This document shows positions 19,989 through 32,162 of a stretch of 64,000 bases of DNA, one piece after another; within the stretch, counting starts at the first letter, position 1; each line of letters opens with the position of its first letter. The notes below the pieces were generated by a model, which ran no database searches, was not told the DNA's origin, and saw only the letters and a program-made list of their open reading frames with translations. Made by a program: the position numbers and the translations under genes. The DNA is from Hydrangea macrophylla. Its lineage: Eukaryota > Streptophyta > Magnoliopsida > Cornales > Hydrangeaceae. The DNA is taken from the NCBI GenBank assembly GCA_033977485.1, contig CM066988.1, positions 74,143,169 to 74,207,168 of the forward strand. Direction: 5' to 3'.

Positions 19989-22900
19989 TATAGACACCCC
20001 ATTTTGTCAGCTATTAGATTTAGGAGACCCATAGCTTGGTGGTTCACGATAATCGAAAAAGACTCAAAAAGGGACTCCTGGAAGTTAGTTCGATCTTTCA
20101 AAATGCTCAGAATGACAAAAATACCCCTGAAAGCCCAAACACTCCCAGGTTTGGATCAAAAGTTCTAAAACCATACTTCGTCACAAGAAAAGCAATAAAA
20201 TAAGTTTCAAAGAAAAATTGCATAAAATTGTTAGCTCCCAGAGACCCTTGGAAGTCCCAGAAGTTCCCGGAAAGTCCCCGTTGACCGGTTTGACCTGGTT
20301 TGACTAGGGTTTGACCGAAATCATTCAAATTCTCCAAAAAGTCCCAATATCAAACTAGATCATGTGAAAAGTATTAAAGTAAGTTTTAAAAGAAAATCAA
20401 ACAAAAACGTTAGCTCCTGGGAGCTCCTAGAGGTTCCTAGAACTTCTTGGAGATCCTAGGTTTGACCAATTTGACCTAAAAGTTGACTTTGAAACTGGAG
20501 CGCCATGTCATTTTTCATACATTTTTCATGGATACTAAAGGTCAATAGATTTCCAATGGTATGTCGCACATAAATTCTGGATTCAAAACGAAGTTATTAT
20601 GAATTCCCGAAGGTGAAAAAGACGATCAAATCGGCTTTTATCGCAAATACTGCAAAACTTTTCAAGGTGACCTGACTCCAAACTTATTTTTTAATGAAAA
20701 GAAAACTCCATTACCTTTCCAACAGTATATCACAAGCTCAATTTGGAATTTATACGCATTTTCTGTGAATTTTGGACGTAATAGGGGCTTTTCGTGAATA
20801 CTGAAACCTCAGGGGGGCTAAACAGCATTATCCGAACGTTGGAGGAACAGTGCCGCCGCGGCACTAGCCCACTGCCATTGTGGTATAGGCCCAGTGCCGC
20901 TACAACACTCTCCCCTAGAACTGTCAATTTTTGTAATTTATTTTGGGGGTCTATTTTGATTAATTGAAAACCAAAACGATGTAGTTCCTTGTTCACAGAC
21001 ATTTGGAGCCAATGGAAGCACTTTTTAAATTCCAAAACCACCCCAAATTGGCCTATAGAAACCCCCATTGACTTTTCATTTAGGGGGTGGAAAATGAAAG
21101 CTTAGAAAAGTTTTAGAGAAAAGGTTGTAGAGATAAGGTTAGAATAGAGAGAAAAGAAGCTTCCTTCTTTGATTTTCAACTAGAAAGTGAGTTCTAAACA
21201 TTGTTTTTACTTCATTACTTCCATTTACTTCACATTCAATACATCCAACCACCATTTTTGTGAGCATTTATGAGTTGGGAAGCTTCTTCCATGTCCAAAG
21301 TCATTATATATGAGTGAAACATCAAGCTACAAGTCTCACATCTCCGGGATTATCAACTATTGATTACTATTTACTTGCTTTATTTATATATGTTCATCTC
21401 CTCTTCCCCCGTTTCTTCTTGATTTTTCTTTGATTACTTACTAGTTCATCATCATCTAAGTGATGACATGAAGTTTGAAGTAAGTGAATCCTTATGGATA
21501 GTAGCTCTTAACCTCAAATACATGTTTGATAGATGATGATTAAAACATCAATACTTCCAAAGTATTCTTGGGGTTAGGCTCAAATGGAACCAATGTCCTC
21601 CAACAATCTTGGAGGTTCTTGATATGAGTTCAGTGTTAATATTTCAAGTGGTCATAACCTTCATTTAAATGCTGAAAATTCAATCTCAAAACCTCTATTT
21701 CAAAACCCCTCATAAACCCCCCTTTTTGATTTCAAGAAATAAAACCCTATCTTTTCAAAAAATCTTCAAAACAGTGAGTACATGAGTTAAAAGATTTCTC
21801 TAGAACCCAACACTCAAAGAATTAACATAAGACCACTTGGAAAGTCTTCCTAACCCATTAGAGAGCACCCACGATTTTTGGTTTGACTTGGAAACACTTG
21901 GAAGGGTTCCATTTTGACCCAAACATTCCTTCCATACATTCTGCTTTTGTTGTCACAACAGCTAGGTTGATTTTCAACTTGTCTTTCAAAAAACGTTTCC
22001 AAAAGGAGTGGTCCCAACTATTTTTCCCTTTAATTTCACTGTCTTAGGGAACTTTCTGTATAATATGGGCCTCTAGATGTATTGTTTTCCTTTTCTAAGA
22101 GTTTTCAACATTTCAGTCGACAATACGGACACTATTTCTGAGTAACCTCTATTGTTTATATGATTTCTCTCAATGTATATTAGTCATTGAAGATTGGCCT
22201 TTTGATATGTGTTCTAGACACAATAAGGATGATCTCCATAAAAAAATTATGAACTAAAAATATTTCTAACCCTACTTTTCCATTTTCACAAGATCAACTC
22301 ACTATTCTATCCACTATTCACAGCAAGCATACTTTTACTTTCATTCTTTGATTTGATGTTCACATGCACCCCAAATTAGTTCATATCTTAGGAAGTAGTC
22401 CATACTACATTTGTACATATCCTATGATGAATTTTTTATGCATTCATTCATACTCTAGAATTCTACGTCACTTTAGAAAGTCCATATACACAAACACACT
22501 ACAACCTTTGCACATTCTAGGATCATACATTGCATCCATGCAAGATTTGGGGTTTTTGTGACTCCTAATCCAAGAAGATTATAAGGAATGAACTTGATCA
22601 CACGTTCATGCTCCCCCTCGATTTAATCTTCCTTTCTCACCCGTCCCGGGGATTGAGAGGTCTTTTTTTCTCAAAGAATAACATGCATCATACTAGCTTG
22701 CTAAGCATACTTTGTTTTCTTGTTTATTTGTTCCAAGAACAATCCATATCCCCTCTTAGATTAGAAAAACTTGATTACTTGATACATGATTAGACGATTT
22801 TTCCTAGGTTTGTTTGTGTGATCTTTCACCTTTGCATTGTGTGATACTTGGCTTAGATCTTATGAATGATATCTTATCTTTTGATCTTCCATTTCAAGAT

Positions 22901-23211
22901 TCTTATGTGATGTAATATATTATCATAGTATTAATTGTCGAACCAAACATAGTAAAAGATGATTATTTGGATGCTAATTGAAGCCCGTCGAAAGACTGGG
23001 CATGTTGAGGGTGTTTTAGTCATGACAAAGGCTCCTTCTTCTCTTGTACCAAAACCCCGAGCCAAGTTATTTGGTTATGAAGAGCTGGTGCCCTTTATCC
23101 ATTTGGGTGAGTCAAATTAGGTTTCTTGGTTCCTTAAAGACCAAGTGGCAACTCTGTACCTGTTTTCAACAGACCTTTCTTCCTTTTTCTTTTCTTCAAT
23201 CCAAATCAATT
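19989..23211 (+). repeat. Tat LTR2, shared between copies 1 and 2, 3' edge deleted
   Basis: Matches LTR1 and LTR3 over about 3.2 kb. Its first dinucleotide is TA, not TG. The U3 palindrome AGTGCCGCCGCGGCACT lies at 20849..20865, with a degenerate second copy at 20892. The last 60 or so bp of the LTR, the PBS and everything up to the second RNase H domain are deleted; the LTR runs directly into pol at about 23206..23212, with TCAATT as microhomology at the joint. Confidence 0.82.
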
Positions 23212-24773
23212 ATAACTCCACCAACAATACTGCTGAATACGTGGTGTGCATTTTAGGGATGGAGGCGGCCATAGAATGAAAAGTTCAAAAATTGGATGTT
23301 TTCGGTGATTCAAACCTCATTGTATCACAAGCTAGATGAGAATGGAAGGTAAAAGAGGAAAGGTTGAAGCCCTATCATGACCATCTCGATGGACTCAAGA
23401 AACAGTTCAAGAATGTGACATTCTTCTACCTGCCCAGGGAAGAGAACCAGTTAGTAGATTCATTGGCTACCCTAGCCTCCATGATCAAAATCCCCGTAGG
23501 AGTCAAGATGATGCCTCTAGTAATTGAGCAAAGATACGAGCCTTCATTCAGTACGATCGCTGTAATCGAAGAAGAAGAGAATGAAACACCATGGTATCAA
23601 GATATCTGGAACTTTATAGAAAAAGGAGTATATCCCCAAGAATCTTCTGATAATGACAAAAGAGCAATTTAAAGGTTTGCCGCACAGTTCATCATCCGCG
23701 GAGGAAAATTGTTAAAGAAAGATGGTCACAACCTGATTTGCTTATTCAAGAAGAGCGCCGAAAGGATGATGGAAGAAATACACGAAGGGGTATGCGGTCC
23801 ACACATGAATGGTCACATGCTGGCCAAGAAGATCGTAGGACAAGGGTAATATTAGACAACATTGGAAAAAGACTATTGTGAATACGTGAGAATGTGCCAT
23901 AAATGCCAGATCCATGCGAACATGATGCATGTATTGCCATCTCTACTCTACAGTATGACCTCCCCATGGCCATTCTCAACTTGGGGAATCGACAACATTG
24001 GCGAAATTGTTCCAAAGGCCTCGAATGGGAATAGATACATTTTGGTGGCCATCGATTATTTCACAAAGTGGGTAGAGGCTAAATCCTACACCAAGTTTGG
24101 GGCCAAGGAAGTGGCCAAGTTCATCAAGAGAAATCTCATCTGCCGCTATGGAGTCCCCCATGAGATTATTTTGGAAAACATGAGTCATTTTAAAGCAGAA
24201 GTTAGGGATCTGTTTGAGGAATACAAAATCACTTATCATAAGTCATCACCATACAGGCAGCAGACCAATGGGGCAGTCGAAGCTACAAACAAGAATGTTA
24301 AGGCCATACTGTAGAAGTCGGCCGATACTTACAAAGACTGGCACGAGAAGCTACCATTTGCGCTTTAGGGATATAGAACCTCAATAAGGATGTCTATAAG
24401 AGTGACTCCTTATTCACTAGTATATGGTATGGAAGCAGTACTTTCAATCAAAATAGAGATACCATCCCTGTGAGTGATGGCAGAATGTGAAATTTCAGAG
24501 TCTGATTGGTTAAGGAAAAGATACGAAGAATTGGCTCTTCTAGATGAAAAGCGCCTAGCGGCAGTCGACCACGTCCGAATCTATCAAAAGAGGAAATCCC
24601 GTGCTTTTAACAAGAAGGTTCATCCAAGGAAAGATGTCAGGGGTGACCTCGTTCTCAAGGAACTGCGAGCCCTAATTTTTGAACCACGTAGGAAATTCAA
24701 ACCTAAATGGGTTGGTCCTTATATCGTCAAAGAACCAATCGACATGGATCTCCTCAAAAAGTACTATGCTTGA
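23212..24773 (+). pseudogene. Tat copy 2: pol remnant, second RNase H to integrase
   Basis: Starts inside the second (aRH-type) RNase H with TNNTAEYVVCILGMEAAIE and VFGDSNLIVSQ, then reads through FKNVTFFYLPREENQLVDSL into integrase. The integrase has the zinc-binding H..H (HMNGHMLAKK) and C..C (CHKC), the first catalytic Asp (WGIDNIGEIV), then LENMSHF where the second Asp should be in an SDNG-type motif, and the catalytic Glu region (NGAVEATNKN). The second Asp is therefore lost. In-frame stops occur near 23277, 23337, 23671, 23850, 24313, 24369 and 24473, but only a few frameshifts. Near the end 57 bp are missing between two TCAAA direct repeats, keeping frame. It ends LKKYYA at 24773. It is the best-preserved integrase of the three copies, yet not functional. 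Confidence 0.85.
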
Positions 24774-25148
24774 CCTTTTTACCAATTTCTTTCAAACCTA
24801 GCCCTGAACTACGCTTGACCTGATTCCCACTTGGGGATACGTAGGCAACCGCATCGGTTCGGTCGATCCACCCACAAAGAACCCATTTCTTTCAAACCTT
24901 ACCCTGGACTACGCTTGACCTGATACCCACTCGGGGATACGTAGGCAACCGCATTGGTTCGGTCGCTCTACCCACAAAGAACCCATTTCTTTCAAGCCTT
25001 ACCCTGAACTACGCTCGACCTGATTGCCACTCGGGGATACGTAGGCAACTATATCGGTTCGCTCACTCCACCCGCAAAAATCAACCAACTTCTTTCCAAC
25101 TATGGCTTGAACTACGTTGGACCTGATTCCCACTTGGGGATATAAAGG
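24774..25148 (+). repeat. 3' tandem repeat, about 100-bp period, 4 units (copy 2)
   Basis: Units start near 24802, 24903, 25003 and 25106. Structure as in copy 1, with AACCGCATCGGTT or near variants. Confidence 0.83.
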
Positions 25149-25790
25149 CAAACTTTCAAAAAGAAAATAAGGATGGCTCACTAGGTCGAAAATTCGAAAG
25201 GACGCCTTCGCAAAAATTAGAGCTAAATCTAAAGTGAGCAATAACAAAAGAGAGAAAAGAGCTTGCTAGGTCACCCCACTGGTGCCTTGGCAAAATTTAT
25301 GAGCATATGAGAGAAATAAAGTTGCGGCCCTTACCATAACCCAGAGACTACCCTTCACACTAGAGACAAACTTCGGCCACCAGGCTCATTTGCCCAAATC
25401 TCTTTTAAACTAGGGGCAAACTTCGGTCATCTACCTCGTTTGCCTCACAACCACCCATATCCCAAACTAGGGGAAAACATCGGCTACCCACCTTGTTCAC
25501 CTCTAAATCATCCCAGCATGCTCAAGCAAGTACCAAAAGTAACATCTAATCAAAATCTCACTTCAAAATGTTTTCAAAAAGCCAAATGCATAAAATAAGG
25601 TTCTCAAAGTAACCGAAGTTCATCAATAAACAAACTTTGAATATTACATAAGCGTGAATAAATAAAAAGGTCTTTTGAAAGCAATCACAAATATCAAAGA
25701 CACTTGGAAGAAGAAGCAGAATCAGTCAAGTCTAGTTTTATTTTGTGTCTTTTATTGCTCAAAGGTCTTCAGAAAAAGGCTTTTATTCGA
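25149..25790 (+). repeat. Second 3' repeat block and spacer, copy 2
   Basis: GCTC(A/G)CTAGGTC dimer (25170..25300) and three CTAGGGGCAAACTTCGG units (about 25360..25500), then AT-rich spacer. No gene. Confidence 0.7.
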
Positions 25791-26119
25791 TGAGTCCATC
25801 CCCTGATGAAAACAGCAATAGTGATAGCCCTGACTTTGAAGCAAAGACCCTCTCAGTGAATTCCTGGGGGGCCACTTGAACTTGCCCATACTACCTGGCC
25901 AATCTACGACGATAATAGAAAGAAGTCTCTCTCAAACCCACCAACCACATTCTCGGATGATCTCCAAGGCTGGCGGTGATAGTGTGAAGGCTTCAATGCC
26001 CCCACAATCCACCAAATGTCTAGTTTAGAAAGAGTACCTATCATATGAACCCAGTCAGCAAAAGTGTAGTGAGAATGACGCATGACCCTACAAAAATAAA
26101 ATGGTGGTACTTAGCCTGT
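25791..26119 (-). pseudogene. aORF-b, copy 2, 3' fragment
   Basis: Matches copy 1 at 6710..7065 on the minus strand and carries the end of antisense ORF b, with frameshifts. It is separated from the middle of the ORF by the solo LTR. The last five bases (26115..26119, CCTGT) are the target duplication of that insertion. Confidence 0.55.
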
Positions 26120-26790
26120 TGACACGATTGGAAATGTGTTCTCAGAAGAGTACGTCCAAGCGTAGACGGTCGCGTCGAGTAATAATCGGTAAGACCGAGT
26201 TGTTTTCCCAAGGGACGAAATTGGGGGAAAGGAACCTAGATTGAATCCAAAAGAGAAAAATAAAAGATGATTTCTTTAAAGTGGAGGATCTAACGATCCT
26301 ACTGATTGCAAGATTAAAATGAAAAGAATGATTAAGCAGCAGTTAAATTAAAAGAAAATTAATGTGATCTTTTAAATATGAAAGAAAGTGTTGGGAATAT
26401 GTGAATCTGCATTGCACCAACTACTACCATGACTTGACATGAACCCACACTGGGGTTTCATCATTTTAGTATTCCTTATTTCGCTAATAGATTAAGTGAA
26501 GTAAGTATAGATACTAAGGATGTTACTTTAACAAAACTAGTAGTCCAATTACTTCTCTTACTTATGAAGAACGAAGATAATAACTAATTAAAACCATGAA
26601 TTATAATTAACAAATCGAATATGGGATATTCGATGTGTTCATCATAAGAGATCATTGAATTAATCAATTACAAGGGCTTGTATTTCAAAATCAATTCACA
26701 AACTTGAACTTAAAGGATCAATCTGGACTTGATTTCTGAAATAGAAGTCATTGGAATACTTAAAGGATTCTGCCCGAGCCATGAGCATAC

Positions 26791-26893
26791 CAATCGATTG
26801 CTATTAATGGCAATCGATTGACATGAAATGATTCCCAATCGATTGGCTTGGAATCTATGGCAATCGATTGGTTGACTGTTTCCAATCGATTGC
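26791..26893. repeat. CAATCGATTG array, 5 copies (solo LTR)
   Basis: Five perfect copies of the same palindrome as in element D, with spacers of about 10 to 20 bp. It lies downstream of the TATA-like motif if the LTR is read on the minus strand. Confidence 0.9.
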
Positions 26894-27372
26894 CATTGAT
26901 TCTCAATCAGAATCATGGCAATGGCTGGGAACAATGTTTCTTCACATTATTCCCAACCAGAACTCTACGCTAGCATATTTAAGATTGCATGGATATGAGT
27001 AACTTGAAAAATGGAATCAAACATCGACATTAATTAAACCTATGAACTAGAAATTTCAAAATCAAGCTAAGGCTATAATAATGCTTACTATCAAACCAAT
27101 TCTAAAGCAGCAAAATAAAGAGGAATAAACCTGAGTTGAAACTCAATTCGAAATCAAATTTTTCCAGTTTAAATCTTGTCTCAATCCAAAAACAAATTGA
27201 AAAATCCTACAAAAACAATGCACAATGAGCCAACCCCTCACCCTTTTCACTCCCCTCTATGAATAGTGTAATATCCACGAGCTAAAGGCATCTAGGTTCA
27301 TTCTGTAACGGCTGGTCGTCGTCCTGATTGCTGAGATCTTACACCATTAACGCCGATTGATTCCAGCTTTCA

Positions 27373-27490
27373 CCAATCGATTGACAAAAATATCAATCGA
27401 TTGGTAAAAATTCCAATCAATTGGAAAAAATACAAATTGATTGATTATGGAAATATGTCAATCGATTGGTATGATGTCAATCGATTGGTA
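27373..27490. repeat. CAATCGATTG array, 4 perfect and 2 degenerate copies (solo LTR)
   Basis: Second cluster, about 110 to 230 bp upstream of the TATA-like motif on the minus strand. The degenerate copies are CAATCAATTG and CAAATTGATTG. Confidence 0.85.
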
Positions 27491-27720
27491 CCCGAACTTC
27501 ATCTTTTTGTTTCTTGATCTATTCCTTTCAACTTGTTATTCATTCTAACTTTAGAACTTGCATTCAAAGAGCTACACACAACAACATACCATGGAAAGCA
27601 CATCATTGTGTCAAGAAATGAATTAAAACACAAGCGCAGATCAAACTAGAGAAATGGGGTTAAGTTTATCCAATTTTTCTCTATATCGGGCCAATATTTT
27701 ACAAATAATAGCCTTCATCA

Positions 27721-28140
27721 CCTGTCCACAACTGGAGGCGCTCGTATAGCCAAGCCTGTAATACCAAGGGTTCCCCAGAAAGAAGAAGAGTTCCTTGATT
27801 AAAAGCACTATCCAAACCATTTAGGGTTTCAGCCAGAACCATGTCCATAAGGTTCCTACTCAATTTCAGCCCAAGGCACACATGCACCAAGTCAATAGAA
27901 GTACTAGAGAATAGAAAGTGCGAAGTCATGCATAAGATTAGAGCAGCCCCACAGGTAGCATCATATACGCTGGGATTTCCAGGATCAACTTATCGGGCAA
28001 TGATGGAGGCAATGTCGAGGACCTCACCATGAATTAGCCGGTGAGAGATAGCAGTGGAACAGTTCAGGTATTCAGCCAAGCCTTACGTAGGACTGGGGGT
28101 ATAGCAGAAGGAAAGATCAAGTCTGAATTCGGATCGAAGC
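27721..28140 (-). pseudogene. aORF-b, copy 2, middle fragment
   Basis: Minus-strand segment with LAETLNGLDSAFNQGTLLL, as in copies 1 and 3, lying between the solo LTR and element C. It begins with the CCTGT duplication (27721..27725) and ends with GAAGC (28136..28140), the left target duplication of element C. Confidence 0.6.
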
Positions 28141-28877
28141 AGTAACAACCTGCATTTCATGTAATTTTGATTTACATTTTCCATACTTAAATTCGCTTTA
28201 TATTTCCATATTTTATCTATATTGCTGAATTCATTCTAATTTACAATTCTCATGTGCTAAATCTTAACTCTTGTTTTAATTCCTATTGAAATTCTTTTGG
28301 GGTCAAACTACAATTTTATGATTTAAGTGATGTCTGTGTTGAATTTCAAATCTGTATTTCAAAATGGTGAAAATAATTTCCCTTTACTCAAACTGTATTT
28401 TTATAAAATTGAAAAATCATTTCTTACGCAAAAATGAATTTTCTGTATTTTTGTGGAGATCACCGTGCCACGAAATACAAGTTTATGTTCAAAACTGTCC
28501 ATGTCGCATTAAACTTGTATAGATTTTGGAATTGACGTAAAGTTAGAAGTGACTTGTGCTTTATTTCCATTTATGGTAACTCATCAATTGGATATGACTT
28601 GTTTGGGAATGCTTGCAGTGTATGTGTTTTTTTGTGCCTTAAGCTCCTTTCTCCCAAACACTTGACTCTTGACCCCTATATATCTAACTTGGCCTTTGGT
28701 GAACTGTTGAGTTAATACATTTGTGTATATATGCGTATATAAGAGTTGTAATTGTGTATTCATATAATTAAATTAGAAATGGAATTTGCAGGTTAATGAA
28801 CTTGGTGGCCAAGTTTGCCAAAATATCTATAAGACTCCCTCACGTACACTCTCACATTCACTGCTTAGCTACAAGTG

Positions 28878-28881
<4 letters not shown>

Positions 28882-28932
<51 letters not shown>
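28882..28932 (+). repeat. (GA) microsatellite, about 25 units
   Basis: Perfect GA run. The 3' LTR has only a short GAGAGA tract at the same place (about 37382..37393), so it expanded after insertion. Confidence 0.95.
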
Positions 28933-28935
<3 letters not shown>

Positions 28936-29507
28936 AGAGAAAGAAATTTGTAGAAAATATTATAGAGGGGGAAGACTTAATCTCCATAGCTTCAGAACTT
29001 GAAGCTTGAATTGAGTTCCTTCTATTGCTAATCTTTCTCAACAAACACACACCTTCTATCACAGTGAGTATTTCCAACTCACTTGATATGTAATTACATA
29101 GTTCAATTATTGTTTATATGCTTGATTTAAGAATCACCATTGTTGATTTCACGTATGAACAACATAGCTTGAAAACATTGATTTTTCAACCTTAACCAAA
29201 ATCTATTTTTAGAGATAAAAATGAAAGATTATACAACAAAGTTACTGTATTTAAAGTTTTAGAGCTTAGTTTGTTCATAGGAGAAAGTATATTAAGATTG
29301 AAGGTTTGACCTCTTTTAGTTTTTCGTAAAATGTGTGAACTACATTTGGATTCATGTAAAGTTGATTATGGATTCATAATCCTTGTGAAAAACTAAAGAC
29401 ATTCATATATTACATGTCCTATGAATGTTCGGATTTGAAAATGGGTCAAAAAGGCCCTTAAATTCTGAAACAGGGCAAGTTCTGTGAAGAAGAAGAAGCC
29501 TCAGCTT

Positions 29508-29735
29508 CTCCTCGCGCGAGTGGCCCGTGCACGCGAGGTGTATGTTTCCAGGCAGAAAGAAAAGTTTTAAAAAGAGACATGAAAACTGGGTAGGTCGCGC
29601 GAGCGGCCCCTAGCACGAGCGGCCCGCGCGTGCGAGGTGTGTGATTCCTGACAGATAAAAAAGGTTTTATAAAGAAAATTGAAAAATAGGGTAATTGCAC
29701 GAGCCGCCTGCACGAGTCTGCTCGTGCGCACGACC
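29508..29735. repeat. CG-rich self-complementary words, element C 5' LTR
   Basis: Variants of CGCGCGAG..GGCCCG..CGCGAG, separated by AT-rich sequence. The 3' LTR has a shorter, more degraded set at about 37972..38122. Similar words occur in the Athila-like element. Confidence 0.65.
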
Positions 29736-30019
29736 TAGCAGTTTTCAATTTTTGTCTGTTTTCTATTAAGGGACTGTCTAGATCAACTTTTAAAGGCTGT
29801 TAAGGTTTTGTTTGGGAATTTTACTAAATCAAAATACTATTTAGTATTTGGATTATTAAAGCAATAAACTACGACTTAATTTCCTTGCACGCGCATTGTT
29901 CTTATACTTTTAAGGATTTACTCTTTGGTACAAAAACATATGGCATACATGTGGGGTCCAGTGTTCATGCGTGTGGGTTTTTGGTTAGTGTGGAAAGAGT
30001 ATGTGGTTGAGATTTTGTT

Positions 30020-30360
30020 GTGGACATTCCCTGGTAATTGTGTACCAAAGTGCGATGTGTTGAGATTACGGCAAGAGTATCTTTAAAATGCGACGGTGAC
30101 AAAACTGGACACTCCCTGGTGCCCATGGTAGCGCTAAAGTGTGTGACGCTGAACTTGGACATTCCCTGGAACCCATGGTAGTGCTAAAGTATGGCCTACG
30201 GACACTCCCTGGTACTCGAGTTTGGATACTGCATGAGGTTTCTACGGTATTTGCGAGGCGGATTAGGTACTAAAGTGTGAGGCATTTGACACTCCCTGGT
30301 ACCCCATACTAAAGTGTAAGGCAAACTGGACACTCCCTGGTACCCCATTACAAAAGTGTG
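30020..30360 (+). repeat. GGACACTCCCTGGTAC array, element C 5' LTR
   Basis: About seven degenerate units of GGACACTCCCTGGTACCC followed by (GG)TACTAAAGTGTG. ACACT and AGTGT, and GGTACC itself, are self-complementary, so each unit can fold as a hairpin. The 3' LTR has the same array at 38405..38750. Confidence 0.8.
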
Positions 30361-31033
30361 GTCATCTTAGTGTTTCAAAGATACTGGTGTGAGAGAGTGG
30401 GTTATGTGTTTGTCGAGAGAAAAGAGTCAGTAAGATGAGTTGGTGCATTGTTTTCATACACGGTTACATGTAACATGAAAGAAAGTTTTACTAATGTTAT
30501 TTTTGTTAGTTCATCATGCGGACTCACTTCTATGATATTAAGCTATTGAATAATAGAAAATAGGAAATAGTAAATGAGTATGTTTTACATTGGAGCATAT
30601 GTTTTTAACACTCACCAGCTTCTCGAAGCTAACGACGTTGATGCGTCCTGGACATTCGTGTCTAGGCTTTTCAGGTTATAATCAAGAGGGACCTTATGAC
30701 TACGCTAATTGAGAAAGGCTGCTTATGAAGAGAAACTGTTATCATTATCTTATGTTTTAAGTTATGAACTAGACTTGTATTAAGGATTATTGTAATAGAT
30801 GATAGTTATTATTTTATTTCAAGGCGGTCTGTGCCTTTACCTGATCCCGTGCAATAACATTTACTATGTTAGAAAAGTTTTGTAAGCTTTGATTGCTCTA
30901 CTCTGATTTATGGTTTTGTGTTGTTCGACGTTTGGGACGGATTCGATCCTTCAAACTGTTGTGACCTACGGGTCCATAAAGGAAATTAAACACTTTCCAT
31001 ATTTATGCTATGTCGGGGCATGACAGTATTTAG

Positions 31034-31047
31034 TGGTATCAGAGCCA
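31034..31047 (+). other. Element C primer binding site (tRNA-iMet)
   Basis: TGGTATCAGAGCCA, eight bases after the LTR end. Confidence 0.9.
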
Positions 31048-31217
31048 GGTTATCTCAGAATAGTTTAGCCAAGATAGGGTTTTCTAGTATAGACCCGATT
31101 CCACGTTCTGTTAGCTTAAGCTTTACACACCCGATGATACGACAATGGGACGAACCCAGAACCCAAGCGCCTAAGATTATTTCTTTCCTGATTTAAGTTA
31201 GTGCCTCTTTATCAGGT

Positions 31218-31790
31218 ATGGATCCAGCTCAGCCACTCTATGTGCCAGACGGGTTTATAGGACATTTTGTGACTCCAGGGGCAGTAGTCCCAACTTTTCT
31301 TAACTTATATCATACCGCCATTGAGCAGTTGGCCACGACGACTGTAGTATTGGATCTGTGGCACTAGGTCCATGTTGTAGGTATTGTTGACTTGACCCAT
31401 ATTCATCTTGAGCTTCGTTACTTTGCAGAGGCTCAATGATTAGTGCTAATCGAGATTTTGAGGCTGGTTAATAGTGATGCTTTCTATTTTTCCCTTAAGA
31501 TCCAGGTTGTGCACGCTCACCTCGCACAGCTGGAGATGCCCCCGCCGGTAGTTCCCTTGGTTAAGGATGATGATGGAGACAACGGTATGGTTATCCCTAT
31601 TGCTGAGGAGGTTGTAGGGGAGGACGACATAGATCTAGATGACCTTGCTGCCGACCTTGAGGAGGAGCTAGCCCTTGAGTTAGTTCTGCCTGAGAAGTTG
31701 TCAATGGAGGCAAATTCCCCAGGACCTGTTCTATCACCAGCCTCTCAGAGCGGTGATTATGAACTTGTGGATTCCTTCCAGGTTCAGTGA
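31218..31790 (+). pseudogene. Element C extra ORF upstream of gag
   Basis: A frame of 190 codons from ATG at 31218 to TGA at 31788..31790, with two in-frame stops (TAG near 31365, TGA near 31437). I do not recognise it. It starts MDPAQPLYVPDGF, has a middle part that looks helical, a proline run and then a very acidic part (EDDIDLDDLAADLEEELALE). It lies between PBS and gag, where chromoviruses usually have only a leader. Codon use looks coding: outside the two stops the frame stays open while the other frames do not. It could be an extra protein of this family or an old N-terminal extension of gag. Between it and gag (31791..32162) is AT-rich non-coding DNA with a TA run. Confidence 0.5.
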
Positions 31791-32162
31791 TTTCGCCTAA
31801 TCAACTCATTGGATTTGCTTTTAGCTGCCTACGGATGGCTGATGATTTGGATATAACCTTGTAAATATTAACTATATTGACTAGTAACTCTATCCCTTTT
31901 TGTAAAATATATTTACATGCATCAGAGTATCGGGCAATGACCCCATTTTTTGACATTTAACTCTTGCATGGACGAAGTACGTCCTAACCCATATAGATAA
32001 GGTATGCATTAACCTGATCATACACGCTTTTTGTATCAAGTTGACAAGAAGTTATATATATATATATATAAATACTCTTTTAAATGTTGCTGTCATTTAA
32101 ATTGCTTCATATGTCTGTTTCAGTTATGCTTCTCATTATTGCATCATTGACATGTATTTAGA

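Larger units (their letters stand above)
26120..27720 (-). mobile_element. Solo LTR with CAATCGATTG arrays, TSD CCTGT
   Basis: 1601 bp, TGACACG..TTCATCA, flanked by CCTGT at 26115..26119 and 27721..27725. The uninterrupted sequence of copy 1 (about 7053..7067) shows it sits in aORF-b. No PBS, coding frame or second LTR. A TATTCATAG-like motif at about 27258 on the minus strand and the GTCTTACCGATTATTACTCG-like block near the end suggest minus orientation, but this is not certain. It is not similar to the LTRs of elements C, D or the Athila-like element outside the short words. Confidence 0.8.
28141..31025 (+). repeat. Element C 5' LTR
   Basis: TATA box at 28677..28683 (CCCCTATATATC). Downstream: a GA microsatellite (28882..28932), CG-rich words (29508..29735), and an array of GGACACTCCCTGGTACC/ACTAAAGTGT units (30020..30360). 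The end reads GGGGCATGACA. No coding frame. Confidence 0.87.

Noticed and set aside
19989..23211. LTR2 as an independent solo LTR
   Set aside because: It has the Tat PPT directly on its left and Tat pol on its right, and no target duplication. It is part of the array.
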